DNA of 64,000 nucleotides, taken from positions 10,289,297 to 10,353,296 of the forward strand of contig NC_063180.1 of assembly GCF_023159225.1 (NCBI RefSeq), given 5' to 3'. The DNA comes from Perognathus longimembris pacificus. Its lineage: Eukaryota > Chordata > Mammalia > Rodentia > Heteromyidae. Within the stretch, counting starts at the first letter, position 1, and every line of letters begins with the position of its first letter. The position numbers and the translations under genes are program-made. Shown one piece after another: positions 32,640 to 45,634 of this stretch. Under the pieces are notes generated by a model. The model had not been told where the DNA came from. It ran no database searches and saw nothing but the letters and a program-made list of their open reading frames with translations.

Positions 32640-33180
32640 CAAGGTCAATACATTCTTTTTCTAATCTGCTTTCTCAGTACAAACACAATGATCTTTCCAC
32701 TTCTCAAATTTATAGCTTCTTGCTGAACACCCTTCAACACCTACTCTTTTTTCTAGAGATAAGGACAAAACTGCTTAACACAGATGTGCATGACCTGTAA
32801 TAGGAGCCTGATGGCACCTGGCTAGTTCTGTCTCATTTTGCATCCCATTCCTGTCATTCCATTATATTAGTTCTCCTGAAGGGACTTTCAGCTTCTGAGA
32901 GGACTTAGTTTCTCCTGACATGGCCTCTCACTGGAAGGAGATCTCTTTATTTCCTCGTATAAGATGAAGCCCTTCCTGTTATATGTCCTAAATGTATCTT
33001 TTGCCTGGCCTTCAAATGGTCTTCAGTTATTTATGTGCTTATGTAATTATGTATCTTCTCTCCTTATGGTTTAAGTTTCATGAAAACCAGGCATATGTCT
33101 GCTGTTGTACAAGTTTTTTGTTTGGAACAGGTAAAGAAGATGCTCAATATACTTTATTTTTGAAGGATGAACCAATGTAT
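32640..33180 (+). mobile_element. LINE-2 (L2) 3' end
   Basis: Ordered similarity to the L2 3' UTR: ACCCTTCAACACCTACTC, AGATAAGGACAAAACTGCTT, GTGCATGACCTG, then much later TATGGTTTAAGTTTCATGAA, AACCAGGCATATGTCTGC and AAGATGCTCAATATAC near the end. This is an ancient mammalian repeat. The 72-codon frame 32992-33210 is incidental. Confidence 0.65.
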
Positions 33181-33327
33181 TCTATGTTCTGCTATAAGTA
33201 TTGTTGTTAGTTGAAAATAATAGGATCATAATATCATGTAGAAAAATCCTGAAAAAAATTAAAAATTGTAAGAATGACTTTAAAAATATGTATTATTTAG
33301 CAAGATACTCAAAAATAAATTAAGCCA

Positions 33328-34200
33328 TTTTTTTCCTTCTTCTTTTTTATTGTCAAAGTGAAGTATAGAGGGGTTACAGTTTCACATGTAAGGCAAGTAC
33401 ATTTCTTATCCAGCTTGTTACCTCCTACCTCATTTTCTCCCATCTACCCCTTCCCCACCCCTGCCCCATGAGTTGTATAGTTGGGTTAAAACAGTTGGTT
33501 TTGTAAGTATCACGATTGCAATGATTTGTCTTTTTGCCCTTTGTTTCTCATTTGTGGTATTCCCTTTCCTTGCCTTCATTCCAATTGACATCTATACATT
33601 ATCCAGGGTACTAAGATCAGTTATAGTAATAGCAAGAGTAAAACTACAGGAAGGGAATACAAGAGAACAAAAGTTACAGTTTCACTGGGTATGTTGAAAT
33701 TAACTACAGCAATGATATACCACTTATTTCCAAAACATGGAGTTCGTTTCACTTAGCATTATCTTATGCATTCATATGGGAAATTCTATTGAACTGTTGT
33801 GCTCTTCTGCTATGTCTATCCTAGATATGTACTTTTTATTCCCTATGAGGGAAACCATAGGTTTTGTGTTTCTTTGGGTCTGGGCCACTTCACTTAGTAT
33901 GATTTTTTCCAAGTCATTCCAGTTCCTTATGAATGGAGAAGTATCATCCTTTCTGATAGAGCCATCGAATTCCATTTTGTATAAGTAGCACATTTGCTTG
34001 ATCCACTCATCAGCTTAGGGGCATCTGGGTTGGTTCCATGTTTTAGCGATGACAAATTGAGCTGCGATGAACATGGTTGTGCTGGTGGCTTTTGTGTGGT
34101 CTTGCTTGTAATCTTTTGGGTAGATGCCAAAAAGTAGGTCTGCTGGGTCATGTGGGAGCTCTATGTTTAGCCTTCTTAGGAACCCAGCCACAGCCCTGTG
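33328..34200 (-). mobile_element. 5'-truncated L1: ORF2 C-terminus and 3' UTR
   Basis: Read on the minus strand from about 34200: an ORF2 tail with FLRRLNIELPHDPADLLFGIYPKDYK, AKTWNQPRCP and LSEVAQTQRNTKPMVSLIGN in slightly shifted frames, then the shared 3' UTR with its G-rich tract (pyrimidines 33450-33470 on plus) and the terminal motif near 33345-33360, followed by an A-tail. It is broken by frameshifts. The many short frames at 33473-34212 on both strands belong to it. Confidence 0.92.
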
Positions 34201-35145
34201 TTTTATATACATTTCACTTGCACTCTACATAGCACATTTCAGAGAAAATACTGTGCAATGTTTTCTTGCTCATTGGAACATGTTGGTCTAAATCAGTATA
34301 AAGAAAGCAATAGAAATTAATCTCAAACTCAAGTAATATGTTTGTAGACTGCCTTGTTCATGATTTTTCCAGCTTATTATTTTTGGTATCTATGCTACAG
34401 AAGGCTGTCTTAATTTTAGCAATGGCATGTGGTCTCCAAAGGCAAATGGCACATGCCATTTTGTCCTACAGAGATATGACATAACCCTTATTACCAACAA
34501 TCAGCTAAGCAAAATGTGACACACTATATTATATTGTGTATCTGATTACATATGATGTGGTAGCAAATGCCTATACATGGCATTAGATGACATAGAAATG
34601 GAACAGTGTTTTGCTTGTAAACTGTAATTTGACAAGCCCCATCAGTGATCTTGATCAGCAAATCTTAATAATAGTTTGCCAAGTACTACATACTTGGCCT
34701 TGTAGATATTATGGGTTCTATAAACAATTATTGAATTTGATTGTCATTGATATTTCACAGTGCTATATAATGCAAGCTATTTTCAATCTATATGAACCCT
34801 CAAGATAGGTTAAATCATTTATGAACAAGGTTAATCTAAGGCACAGTGGAAGTAAATTATAATATAATAATGATTGGTGTAAAATGGATATTAATAAGTG
34901 CAACAACCAGAGCAGCAAAAGTTTAAACACCTTAAGGAGGTGACTTAAGGGGAAAAATTCAAATGATCAAATGTTGAACCATAGGAATGGTAGTAAATAA
35001 ACCTTGAAAAAATTAGCCTATCTCTGCTAGTTATAGGTAAAATTTGGCATGAATATTTACTGACTTTAAGAGAAGAACCATTTAAGTATATAAAAGAGCT
35101 ATATAAAAGAGAGGACAAGAGTATCTTAAGAAGAAAATTAAGAAG
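34201..35145. other. anonymous sequence, possible MIR remnant near 34790-34860
   Basis: TGAACAAGGTTAATCTAAGG with AGGCACAGTGGAAG slightly resembles antisense MIR. Otherwise nothing. Confidence 0.35.
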
Positions 35146-35350
35146 AATCAACACCATGGCTCTTATCTGTAATCCTAGCTATCCTAGCATAGATCCTAAA
35201 GATTGTAGTTTAAAGCCAGCCTGGGACAAAGAAAAGGAAGGAAGGAAGGAAGGAAGGAAGGAAGGAAGGAAGGAAGGAAGGAAGGAAGGAAGGAAGGAAG
35301 GAAGGAAGGAAGGAAAAAGAAAAAGAAAAAGAAAAAGGAAAGAAAAAAAG
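35146..35350 (+). mobile_element. 7SL-like SINE left arm with expanded (GGAA)n
   Basis: ACACCATGGCTCTTATCTGT, AATCCTAGCTATCCTAG and AAAGCCAGCCTGGGACAAAG are left-arm landmarks (35150-35235). A (GGAA)n run (about 35238-35314), then (AAAAAG)n follow. The frame 35156-35353 with its KEGR repeats is this microsatellite. Confidence 0.85.
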
Positions 35351-35384
35351 TAGACTGCATATTCAACATAAAGTTTCAGGAGGC

Positions 35385-35490
35385 CAGGCTGGAGCTGTCA
35401 CTCAAATGGTAGTGTCAGTTAATCATGCTAAACAACAGAGGCATCAGCGATACACTGAATTCAAACCCTAGTATTGATGAAAGAAACAAA
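35385..35490 (+). mobile_element. tRNA-like SINE arm, diverged
   Basis: GGAGCTGTCACTCAAATGGT (A-box region) and TGAATTCAAACCCTAGTATT (B-box region), then an A-rich end. It may be the right arm of the preceding 7SL-like copy. Confidence 0.55.
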
Positions 35491-36069
35491 AGGAAGGGTA
35501 GCAGGATAAATAAAAATCAACAGTTGGGGTCCTGGGAAGGTGTAGGAAGTTTGAGGGATATATTGACTGAATCATAGCCACCTAAAGCTATATCTACCTG
35601 GAGTCTAGGACTGCTCTTGTTTTGTAAGGGTTTTGTTTTGTGAGTGTGATTGCACTAAGTAAACAGTAAAGTATTTCTGGCTTTTAGTGAGTCCTAAATA
35701 CCATGGCAGGGTCTTTGTCCAATGGGAGCAGTATAGGAACATGGAAAAGAAGGCCATGCAGATGGAAGCATGGATAGGAATTGTGGTCATAATCTTAGGT
35801 GAAACAAGGATTAGCAGCAGCCAACAGAAGAGAATAGAACACAACCCCCTGCAGAGCCTAGAGAAGGAAGTTACTTTGCCATATCATGATTCAGACATGA
35901 CCTAAGAATTATATCCCTGACATTTCAAATTTCCCATTTTGATATGATATGTTATGATTAGCCCTAGGAAATATATGTACACACAAAGAAAAGGCCTATA
36001 TCTACTTCAGTTATGTGTCATACACTAAAAGACAAATGAAATTATCCACTTTTATGTTCTCAGCAAAAT
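35491..36069. other. anonymous sequence
   Basis: Frames 35605-35844 (-) and 35687-35905 (+) have no recognised domain. Confidence 0.4.
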
Positions 36070-36165
36070 GATTCTAACATCATCACAGTTGAGTTCAAAT
36101 CCCACTTGCTCCAAAGAGCTGTGTTTAGAAAGTTGATATGCATCTCTTTATTGTACACTAAACAA
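36070..36165 (+). mobile_element. MIR fragment
   Basis: TTGAGTTCAAATCCCACTTG followed by AGCTGTGTTTAGAAAGTTGA follows the MIR B-box and core order. Confidence 0.45.
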
Positions 36166-37827
36166 TTTGGTTACATATTTTTAATGTGATAATTAATATC
36201 TGGAAAAAACTATTTTAACACTGATATTAATTTCTACTCTTTTACCTATATGTGCATAACTGGAAAATAATATGTGGGAAGAAAAAGAATAGATAGTTTG
36301 AAAGTCAGAATGGGAACGTTAACACTTGAATATCAGTATAAGGGAGAACAAATGCAGTCAAAAAATTTAATGTATATTCTTCAAAATTTAGAAGACGAAG
36401 GAAAGGGTGGATTGAGAGGGATGGGTAAGAATGTTGAAGGGGTAAAGTTGGTCAAGATAGATTGTATTCATAAATTGCTTCCTTAAATAGCAACTCATTT
36501 GTATAATTGCTTAAAGATAATAAAAGTATTTTTTAAACTTGACAAAAATAAATTTAGAGAAAAATCATATTTCTGCTGAAATTCATACCATAAATCCAGA
36601 GCAGCAATGTAAAATATTTCTGTCCAGGAAAAAGTTCAGACTCTAAGTTGCAATACAGCATCTCAATTTCCAGTTACATATGCATTTTTTCTTCTGCACT
36701 ATACAAAGCACAAAGAAAATTAAAACATATGAGATATGGTTTTCTTATAACAAAACCTCATGGTACATAAAAAGAAACCTAGAGCCCATTTGTTATGAAA
36801 GTAACTAATGCATTCACATCTAGCAGGGATTATAAATGTTGAAACTTAAATTGAATAATGATTCCACTATCTAGAAAGTTTCCACATTTGAAACACACAT
36901 GGGCTTTACAGCCATGACAGAATTTATAATACAGTGTGCAAGCCAAAATTCAAGATGAGGTTTCTGAAATGTCACTAAAGACACAAATTTACCACTATTT
37001 CCAGAAGAAAAACAAAAGCATCAAATCCAACAACTATGAAGTATTAACAAGAAACCTCAGTTGCAAACTATATTTTCTCCTTTAAAGTTTACATTGCTTG
37101 AAGAATACCTTCACAAATTTTGAAGCATAGAAAAAAATGAAAATAAATATTGTTCACCATTTATTTAGATGAAAGTTATTTGACATATTTACCACTGGAT
37201 TAGAAATTTATGAGTTTAGATGGCTTCAATCTATAAAACTCCCTTTTTGGTTCACAATCTTATAAAGGGGAACTATTTTATCAAACACAAAACAATATCT
37301 TACTTGTCAGAAAAAAACAAAGCTATTATCAGAGATAGATGTCAGCCACTTTTATAAACATGAATCCACAAGGCCTAAAATAATTTCCTAGTTGTTAAAA
37401 AAATAAATAGATTTTTAAGAATTATATCAAGAGAATTTCAATTTCATAGATCCATGACAATGTAACAGGGTTCTATATCAAATTAATGACTCTATATTTG
37501 ATTTTTATGCTAATATGCAATATTTCTTCTTCTTTAGGGTGATTCAATTCTGGTGGATAAGGAAGAGGTCAAAAGGGCAGATATGTGGAAAAAAGGTTGC
37601 TTGACAAGGCTAGATATTACTTTCTAACAAACACTGAGGATATGGAAATTTTTTGAGTACATGGCATAAATATGACATTTTCCTCTTTATAGTAGACAAT
37701 ATAAGACAAAATGGATAAAAATAGTATGTGACAATCTTAAGGAAAAACATATATGGGAAAACCTACTTTATTTGCATAATAGTTTCTATGAATATATTCT
37801 TCAATAAAATACCTAATGTAAACAATT
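36166..37827. other. anonymous AT-rich sequence
   Basis: The 70-codon frame 36274-36486 shows no domain. Confidence 0.4.
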
Positions 37828-38005
37828 AAGCTGGGATCTGACAGTGGGTCCTGTGGGTAATCATTTTTCACTTGGGAGACCAAGATTGGGAAGATGAAGC
37901 TTTGAGACCACTCCAGACAGAAAATCCCATGGGACTATCTGAACAGAAGGATCTGAACATACTAGAGAGTGCCCAATGTCCTACACATTGCTATACAAAT
38001 CCTGA
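37828..38005 (+). mobile_element. diverged 7SL-type SINE
   Basis: TTAAGCTGGGATCTGACAGT, ACTTGGGAGACCAAGATTGG, GCTTTGAGACCACTCCAGAC and CATGGGACTATCTG keep Alu/B1 order. The tail part may be a tRNA-like arm. Confidence 0.5.
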
Positions 38006-38154
38006 TGCAACAAAATAACTTACTTCCTGTATTAGAGAAAAGAGAGGCTATACATAATTATATAGATTTGTTATGTGCTTTTGCAAGTAGAAGAGAGTGT
38101 GTATATGTTTCTGTCAGACTGTAACAACAATGAAGAATTACCTAGTTCTCTAGT

Positions 38155-38270
38155 CTGCCAACTGCCAAGATTGGAACTTATCAGCCTCTAAAATCTGGTG
38201 TGAATCAAATCATTATAACAGATCTCTTTATATCTGTGCTATTTGGTTATTCCTCTGGATTATTCGGAGT
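38155..38270 (+). mobile_element. possible ancient LTR 3' end
   Basis: GCCAACTGCCAAGATTGGAA, ATCAGCCTCTAAAATCTG, AACAGATCTCTTTATATCTG and TATTTGGTTATTCCTCTGGA recall the tail of an old mammalian repeat. Family not assigned. Confidence 0.3.
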
Positions 38271-38509
38271 AATTTATTCTTTGATCTAATTCTGGCAATT
38301 CACCACAAGATATCTGTCTACCTGTCTCAGAGCACTAGACTTATTATTCCATTCAGTATAAAATGACTGGATTCTGGAAATACTTAGTAACTATTGCAGT
38401 CTAATACACTTTGACAACCTGACCAGTCAAAATACACTGTCCTTTTCAATGCGTCATGATTAATATGCTATGATATACCTTGAATTTTTCATTCACTTAT
38501 TCAAGAGTG

Positions 38510-38700
38510 GAGAACCGTAGTTCTCAGGCCAAACACAGCTGGCTATCTACTTTTAATAATTCACAACCTTGACCACTTGTGTACACATTATCTGCCCTTA
38601 CTTTGGCTCTATAATAATTTCAAGAGACTGTTGTGCCCTGTAAGCCATAAAATATTTATGATCTGACCCTTTAAAGAAAAGTTTACTTCACTCAGTATTA
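38510..38700. mobile_element. possible hAT-Charlie-type DNA transposon remnant
   Basis: AGTTCTCAGGCCAAACACAG, then GTAAGCCATAAAATATTTAT and GATCTGACCCTTTAAAGAAA resemble a widespread mammalian hAT-type nonautonomous element. Family name uncertain. The minus frame 38609-38791 overlaps it. Confidence 0.4.
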
Positions 38701-39984
38701 TACAGATGTCTAGTTGGTACATTTGCCTACCTCCAGTTACACTGTGTGCTTGGCAAGACCAGCCCCATCTCCTTTTCCATTTTGTGTACATTAGCGCCTA
38801 ATGGGGCTCATGGCATGGGAAATACTTGAGGTGATAATAGCCCAATTTATTGATTTGGTAATGAAATAAAGGAAGTATGGGGGGAAAAGCATCAGGATAC
38901 TGAATGGCATATATATTTTTCCCTTGGGTTCTAAGAAGCTGTTTTGTTCAATTAGGTTGTTTGGCTGTTTATTGAAAGGACTTTTCTACACAGAATAATG
39001 AGCCTTTTAGAACAGAAATAGCATACACATCAAAAAATCCATTAACAAGTATGTTTTCTTGAAGAAATCAGGTCTCAAATGAATGTGTTTAGTGAATAAA
39101 AATAAATAATCTAAATGATCAAGACCAGAAACAACCTAGTTGAGAGCTTAGTGCATGAAAGGTAAAGAAAGAATGAATAGAAATCAGGTCAGCAACTAAG
39201 CCAAGAGCATATTATGAAAGTCGAAGTAAGAAAAATTAAGGAATCTGACTTATTATTTAGGTGATGGAGTGAGTGGTCATTGAAAATTATTAATGAATAA
39301 CTAGTTATGTTTTGTTTAGAAAGCTCAGTATTATATTAAATGTTAGATTGCAAGAAGTGGGAAACCAGAGGTTATACATTGCAGGGGGGGGGGCATGATT
39401 TCTGAGAAAAGGAGAAATAAACACATTGTCCACAAGAAACTGAATAAAAATATAAAAGTATATTTTATATTCACTTATAAATTTATTGATAAATCATCAC
39501 ATAAGTAAGACATAGCTGAGTAGCAGAATCACTTTACTAAATGACTTGGAAAAGGTTATATAATTCAGAACAACTGCATATGTTTATCCTGAGGATCCTA
39601 TTTCAATCATTCAAAGTTTCTGAGAACATTTTCATAGAAGAATTATTACTAGCTGTCATTGTTTTTAGTAAAGAGGATATATTCTCCACATGAGTAGGAC
39701 ACATTGATCAAATTTTGTTTTATGCTCAATATTCCTTTATGGTCAGAGTGATGACTTAACAGTAGCAGAAATACACGGACAATGCCACTAATTGTAGGAA
39801 AGATTAATTTAAAACTTTGCTCTTGCCTAGAAAATAATGGATTTGACTAATTATGCATACTTTACCTTCACCTGAAAATGTCAAAACAATACAAAAAGAG
39901 TTATACAGAAGGAAAGGAGATTTGGAGTCACAGAGCTGAAAGCTGAATCACTAGTCATTCTGTCTTGTTTTTTTGACAAAAAAG
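38701..39984. other. anonymous sequence
   Basis: A G-run lies near 39384-39394. Nothing else recognised. Confidence 0.4.
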
Positions 39985-40390
39985 TTACTCTTTTTTTTCT
40001 TATTTATTGTCAAAGTGATGTACAGTTTCATACATTAGGCACTGGATACATTTCTTGTACTGTTTGTTACCTCCTGCCTCATTCCTCTTTTCCCCCTTCC
40101 CCTTTCCCTCTCCCCACATGAGTTGTTCAGATGGTTTACACCAAAAAATTTTCCAAGTATTGCTTTTGTAGTCGTTTGTCTTTTTATCCTGTGTCTCTCG
40201 ATTTTGGTATACCCTTTCAGTTTCCTAGTTCTAATACCAGTATATAAAGTTTCCAATGTACTCAGATAAGATACAGAGATAGTATACAAGTACAACCACA
40301 GGAAGGGGATACAAGAGGATCATCAACAATAGAAGCTATGGTTTCACATGACATGTTGAAAGTAATTACAACAGTAATATCATTCTTCTA
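39985..40390 (-). mobile_element. 5'-truncated L1 3' UTR
   Basis: Plus strand: T-rich, then TTATTGTCAAAGTGATGTAC (complement of the terminal motif), TACATTTCTTGTACTG, a pyrimidine tract 40085-40115, ATGAGTTGTTCAG, TCTCGATTTTGGTATACC, AATGTACTCAGATAAGA. The minus frame 40035-40295 is part of it. Confidence 0.88.
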
Positions 40391-41561
40391 TGTCAAAGTC
40401 TTGTCATATGTGAAAAAGTAACAAAATACCTACTCAATTATATTTTTGTATAAAATATAGACAATGCAATACCAGTAAAACCGAACAATAGAGTCTACAC
40501 AGGTACTTTGAAAACACATTAAATCTATTCAGTTAGATTTGAGCGTACATGAAAGGCCTCGTTTTCCTTGACATTAGAACATATAAATCTGGGGCACAAT
40601 GATAGATTCAAACCTACTTCAATCTGACTCCATGACTGAGAGGAGTAAGGAAAGACATTCCAAGAGGAGGGGAGGCAGCTGAGGGAATGGCAGAACATCA
40701 TGCAAAGTGGTTAGTCAGGAGATGGGCAGGGTGCTAACTACAGAGAAGTGGAGATTCTCACATGAATTTATGGTGAAAAAGTTAAAGCAGTTGAAAGTGT
40801 GGGCAGTGAGAGGTTGTGGTGATTAGTAGCCTCATCACCAGAGGATCACTGAGAAACCGAGATTTGAGACCATCGTCATCGAACGAAGGCTAGGTCTCCA
40901 GCAACTGCTTGCCAGCTGTATTTGATAAGCTTTCAGATAAAATTAAGGGCTACAATTTCCACTTCCTTAGAATACTCCATTTTTTCCCAACCTAATCCTA
41001 CTGCTGCATTTTGAACTTCTGTTGGATTGCTTCCATTTTCTCCTCCAGTCGTGTTTGCTTCCACAAACTCTCCAATGCATTCTGATGCCTCCCTTCAGTG
41101 CTGTGGCCAGCAATGGCTCTTGGTACAAAACGAAGGTTCATTTCAAAGTGTATTTAGTCCTAGAGAAGACAATTGATTACTGGCTGGGCACATTGAGCTA
41201 ATGTTCTTTCTGAAAGGTTTGACCCAGTAGTATGAACATAACTTTAACTCATTACCCAAATGCTAATGGATTTAAATTTCCAATTCATATAGATGCAAAC
41301 TAATACTTCTAGTTAAAAGTAAGACTCAAACATCAGTTAATTTCAGCACACACACACACTCTTAACAAGGAAAATTATAATATAAGCTAAAATGATGCAA
41401 AGAGTTATTTGAGAGCTACAGTGTCTAAAAAGAATGTACTTATTACCTGATAACCTTTATAATAAAAATTAAAAAATATATTTGATGCACATGAAGTCTG
41501 AAGGCAAGGAGAAATATAGTTATACTCATATCTGATAAAGCAGGTTTAAAAATAAGACTGT
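40391..41561. other. anonymous sequence
   Basis: A short CA run lies near 41346-41360. No gene recognised. Confidence 0.4.
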
Positions 41562-41737
41562 TGGGTGGGGAATATAGGCTAGATACATGAAGGCCTGGGT
41601 TTGATTCCTCAGCACCACATATATAGAAAAAGCCAGAAGTAGTGTTGTGGCTCAGGTGGTAGAGTGCTAGCCTTGAGCAAAAAGAAGCCATGGACAGTGC
41701 TCACACCCTGAGTGTAAGCCCCAGGACTAGCAAAAAA
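41562..41737 (+). mobile_element. IDL-Geo SINE with deletion in the left arm
   Basis: Starts TGGGTGGGGAATATAGGCTA and jumps to GATACATGAAGGCCTGGGTT, lacking about 25 bp that includes the GTGGCAAGAGTGCTTGCCTC segment. The right arm is complete to CCAGGACTAGC. More diverged than the copies with clear duplications. Confidence 0.85.
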
Positions 41738-42077
41738 ATACTGTTATGAAGGGATACTGTAAAGCAATTCATATTGAGAAAAGGAATAATTTATAGTATA
41801 AAACAATTGTAAACATATGCTCCAAACTTTGGTGTACCCAGTTTCATAAATGAATAACTATTTGCCATAAAATACAGACTTCTAACATAATAAGGGTTAT
41901 GAAATGCCCCACTTTTGCCACTACATAGGTTGAAATGCTCAACTAAATGATACAACAGATCAGATGGACTTAACAGAATCTAGAGAATACTGTACCCCAC
42001 AAGGAACAGGATACATGTTATTCTCAGCAGTCCAAGGATTTTTTCCCTAAAATACATCCTATTTTAAAGCATAAAAT

Positions 42078-42296
42078 ACTCTGGAGGCTGAGATCTGAGG
42101 ATTACAGTTCAAAGCCAGCATGGGTAAGAAAGTACCCAAGAGACTCTTATCTCCAATTAACCTCTCAAAAAGAAGTAGTGGAGCTGTGCCTCAAAATGAT
42201 TTAGTACTATCATTGAGCAAAAGAGCTCAGGGACAGCACCCAGGCCCTGAGTTTAAGCCCCACAACAGAAAAACAAAACAAAACAAACAAAAAACA
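42078..42296 (+). mobile_element. composite 7SL-tRNA SINE, 5' part missing
   Basis: CTCTGGAGGCTGAGATCTGA, AAAGCCAGCATGGGTAAG, GAGACTCTTATCTCCAATTA, AGTGGAGCTGTGCCTCAAAA, AGCTCAGGGACAGCACCCAG, GCCCTGAGTTTAAGCCCC, A-rich end. The frame 42120-42329 runs through it. Confidence 0.85.
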
Positions 42297-42538
42297 GAAA
42301 TCCTTCATAAGAAAAGGCCTATTCAATAAAAAGTGAAAATCTGATAAAAGAAATTGAAGAGGTTAAAAAATTTCAAGACAACACATGTTCATGAATTGGT
42401 AAATACTGTTCAGGTAGTCATACTGCCAAAATTTATTTATGATTTCCAGTGACATTTGCCAAATGCATTTTAAAAAGCTCATAGAAACACCCCCCCCCCC
42501 ACACACACACACTGGTTTTACTTAGCCATTATGAAGAA

Positions 42539-42782
42539 CCTATGATCCTAGCTACTCAGGTGGCAAAGACCTGAAGATCATGGTTCAAAGCCAGCCTGTG
42601 TAAGAAAGTCTGTGGCTCTATTGTCTCCAATTAACCACAAAAAAAAAAAAAAAAAAAAAAAAACAGAGATTGGAGCTGCAGTTCAAACAGTAAACAGTAG
42701 AGTTTAATCCTTGATCCAAAAAGACAAAGGATAGTGCCCAGGGCCTAAATTCAAGCTTCAGCAATAAGCACACCCCCCCCCC
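42539..42782 (+). mobile_element. composite 7SL-tRNA SINE with expanded A-rich linker
   Basis: ATGATCCTAGCTACTCAGGT, AAAGCCAGCCTGTGTAAG, TCTCCAATTAACCAC, an internal A-run of about 24-28 (42639-42663), GGAGCTGCAGTTCAAACAGT, ATAGTGCCCAGGGCC, TTCAAGCTTCAGC, then a C-run. The arm junction is the A-run. Confidence 0.82.
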
Positions 42783-43144
42783 AAATGTGGATTTTCCAGG
42801 AAATACTATATCCTAGTAGTTATTAAGTTTGCTTCCCTCCCTTTCTCAAAAGTTAATATAATTAATGTTGATGTTTCCTGTCTAAATGATTAGCCATTTT
42901 AACAGTTTTCAAAAGTGAATTCAAATTCTTATATACTTGACTAGCACAGTTTCCATCTTGCCTTATTTGTTGGGTTTTTATTTATATGACAAATGGTAAG
43001 TAAACAGGCATATGTTTTCAGGTGAATTTTTAAGAGAACTTTCTGCAATGTGTATACAAGAAAATTAATGAGTACAATTTAAAGTTTCATTTGAAAATTT
43101 AAAATTCATGTATCAACAAAAATTCACTGTATATGATTCTGGTA

Positions 43145-43300
43145 CGCTGGATATTGTATATATGCTTCTCTGAACTGGGGAAGGGAAAGAAAAATGAAGG
43201 AGGGTGTAACAAATATGACTATAAATGTACTCACTACCTTATTATGTAACTATACCCTCTCTACACATCATCTTATCAATAAAATTTAATAATAATAAAA
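43145..43300 (+). mobile_element. very short L1 3' end
   Basis: GAACTGGGGAAGGGAAAGAA, ATGTACTCACTACC, CTCTACACATCATCTTATCA, then AATAAA and an A-rich tail. Confidence 0.75.
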
Positions 43301-43657
43301 AAGAAACAAAAACAAAAAACAAAAAAATTCTCTCAGTGCTACTCATCTCTACTATATTTGAAGTCCACTCTATTTATTTGTAATGTGTGGAAATTTTTGT
43401 GTGCTATTTGAATCACTGGGCTAATAATAAGATGAGATTTCCTAAACTTCCTTTAGTAGCACATCAATTCATATCACTCCCTTAACCCACTGCTTGTTAT
43501 ACAAAAAGTACAAGATTGTGTTTTTGCCCACTGAGATAAAAAATAAGTACAAATAATTTTGTTGTTTTCTTTTATGAGGAAAATTTGATAAACCTCTATT
43601 TACCTTCATATTTATATACTACTATGTATATAAACATAACACTATATATAGTGTATG

Positions 43658-43689
<32 letters not shown>

Positions 43690-45077
43690 TATATATATAT
43701 ATATATGAACAAAATCATATATCTTTCCCCAGGCTTCAAATTGAATGAAAAAACTTAGTGGCTATAAAAAGATAATGTTGTCCATGTAGTACTAAAATCT
43801 TGATATAATATGACATTACTAAGTTTATGTTTGTGATTTAAGAAGTAGGTGTATGTTTATTCTTCAGAAAAATTAGATTATAAAGAAATAGAAAAGTAGA
43901 TCACAAGGTCATGTTAGTAGGTACAGGTATAAACAAACATATTAGCCTTAACTGAATTGCATTGTTTATATTATAAAGCTCTGGGGCATATTTGGTAGTA
44001 TTAGCTGGATATGAAAGGATGGTCGTGCTTTCTAAAAGACCATTACATTTTGATGGCTTCCAGTATGACTGATCCCACACAACTATTATCCTATGCACTG
44101 TTCACACTGGTAATTACACATACTTAACTCTTTTTGAAGACAAGTTGTCATTCACATAACTAGTTCTAAGTGCAAATCTTTTAACCCGCACTCCAGTTAC
44201 AATGTCTCCATTAAACTGCCTTATTATTTTAATGACCTCAGTAGTTAAAATGATTTTAGATTGTCCACTTGAACTGCTCAGTACTAGAATGAATTTGAAA
44301 GAAAAATTCAGAATCCCTAAAAACGAATTAGATCATCACTCTAAAACAGAGCTATAAGAGATACATAAGAGAAATAAAACTAAATTCATATCTGTATTTT
44401 ATATAACATATATCTAAAATAATGATATGGCAAAACAAAATACATTGTATTTTTAATGGACTATTTTACATACTTTATTATGTACAAATTCTTCAATGGC
44501 TCTGGTATATACTAGGCTTTTAACCAATCGAAATTAGGGTCAATAGCCACATATGATATTTTACCACCTGAACTGTACAGGCTGAAGTGAATGCTCACAG
44601 AAGTAGCTCAAGGGAAAGACTAGAGTTCCAATAGATATTCAGAATACAGAATGGGACAAAACAAAGAAAGTGAGCTTGGTTGGTCTACTGACGTAAGAAG
44701 GACAAGAGAAGGAAGAAATAAGGAACTTTCCTCATTGCTGTACCCATTAAAAAGACACACAAAGGGAAACATGGGAAACAAAGAGAAAATTAATAGAAAA
44801 CTATGACAAGAATCTTCAGATAAGGCATATCTTGAGATATCAAGAGCAATGCCACATTCTGTAATTAAAGAATAATCTCTCTTTCTCTCTCTCTATAATA
44901 TATACATACACACACATACACATATACATATGTGATATATATATTTCTACATATATTTGGGCATATAAGGCACATCTGTAATTCATTGTTTGTTACATGT
45001 ACATGTAAATGTACAGAAAATAGTGTGATTTCACAAGTACTTTGGGAAATTTCTTAACACAAAATAATCACATTATT
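43301..45077. other. anonymous sequence with microsatellites
   Basis: (GTAT)n/(AT)n at about 43630-43706 and CT/CA/TA-rich repeats at about 44880-44960. The minus frame 43901-44098 shows no domain. Confidence 0.5.
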
Positions 45078-45290
45078 CTTGGCACTGGGGGCTCATGCCT
45101 CTAATCCTAGCTGCTCAGAAGGCTGAAATTTGAGGAGCCATCCTGGGCAGGATAGTCCATAAGATTCTTAGCTCCAATAAACGAATCAGAAAAAGCTGAA
45201 TGTGGGGCTGTAGCTCAAGTAGTACAGTACTAGCTTTGAGAAAAATAATCTCAGGGACAGCGCCCAGGCCCTGAGTTCAAACCCCAGACC

Positions 45291-45338
<48 letters not shown>
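45078..45338 (+). mobile_element. composite 7SL-tRNA SINE with (CA)n tail
   Basis: TGGCACTGGGGGCTCATGCC, TCTAATCCTAGCTGCTCAG, TGGGGCTGTAGCTCAAGTAG, CAGGGACAGCGCCCAGGCCC, TGAGTTCAAACCCCAG. The A-tail has become (CA)n at 45293-45338. Confidence 0.88.
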
Positions 45339-45339
<1 letters not shown>

Positions 45340-45484
45340 ACAATATAATGTTTATTAAAAAGTATATCGCATACTAATTACTCCATATGGAAAACATCTG
45401 TCTAAGGATGGCTATATAAATGCCATGCTAATTATTCAAGTAGGAACTGATTTTGTTTCAGGTAAGCTTTTCATCATGAAAAGC

Positions 45485-45620
45485 CAGTCCTAGGGGAGGG
45501 AAAGTAGGAGAAAATGAGAGCAAGAGTGACAATGTTCAACAAGAAATGTACTCACTACCTTACTTATGTAACTGTAATCCCTCTGTATGTTATCTTTAAA
45601 ATAAAGTAAAATAAAAATTT
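45485..45620 (+). mobile_element. very short L1 3' end
   Basis: TAGGGGAGGGAAAGTAGGAG, CAACAAGAAATGTACTCACT, CCCTCTGTATGTTATC and AATAAAGTAAAATAAA. A young SINE is inserted in its A-rich tail. Confidence 0.8.
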
Positions 45621-45634
45621 AAAAAGGAAAGAAA

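Noticed and set aside
35156..35353. Repetitive KEGR protein frame
   Set aside because: Direct translation of a (GGAA)n microsatellite.
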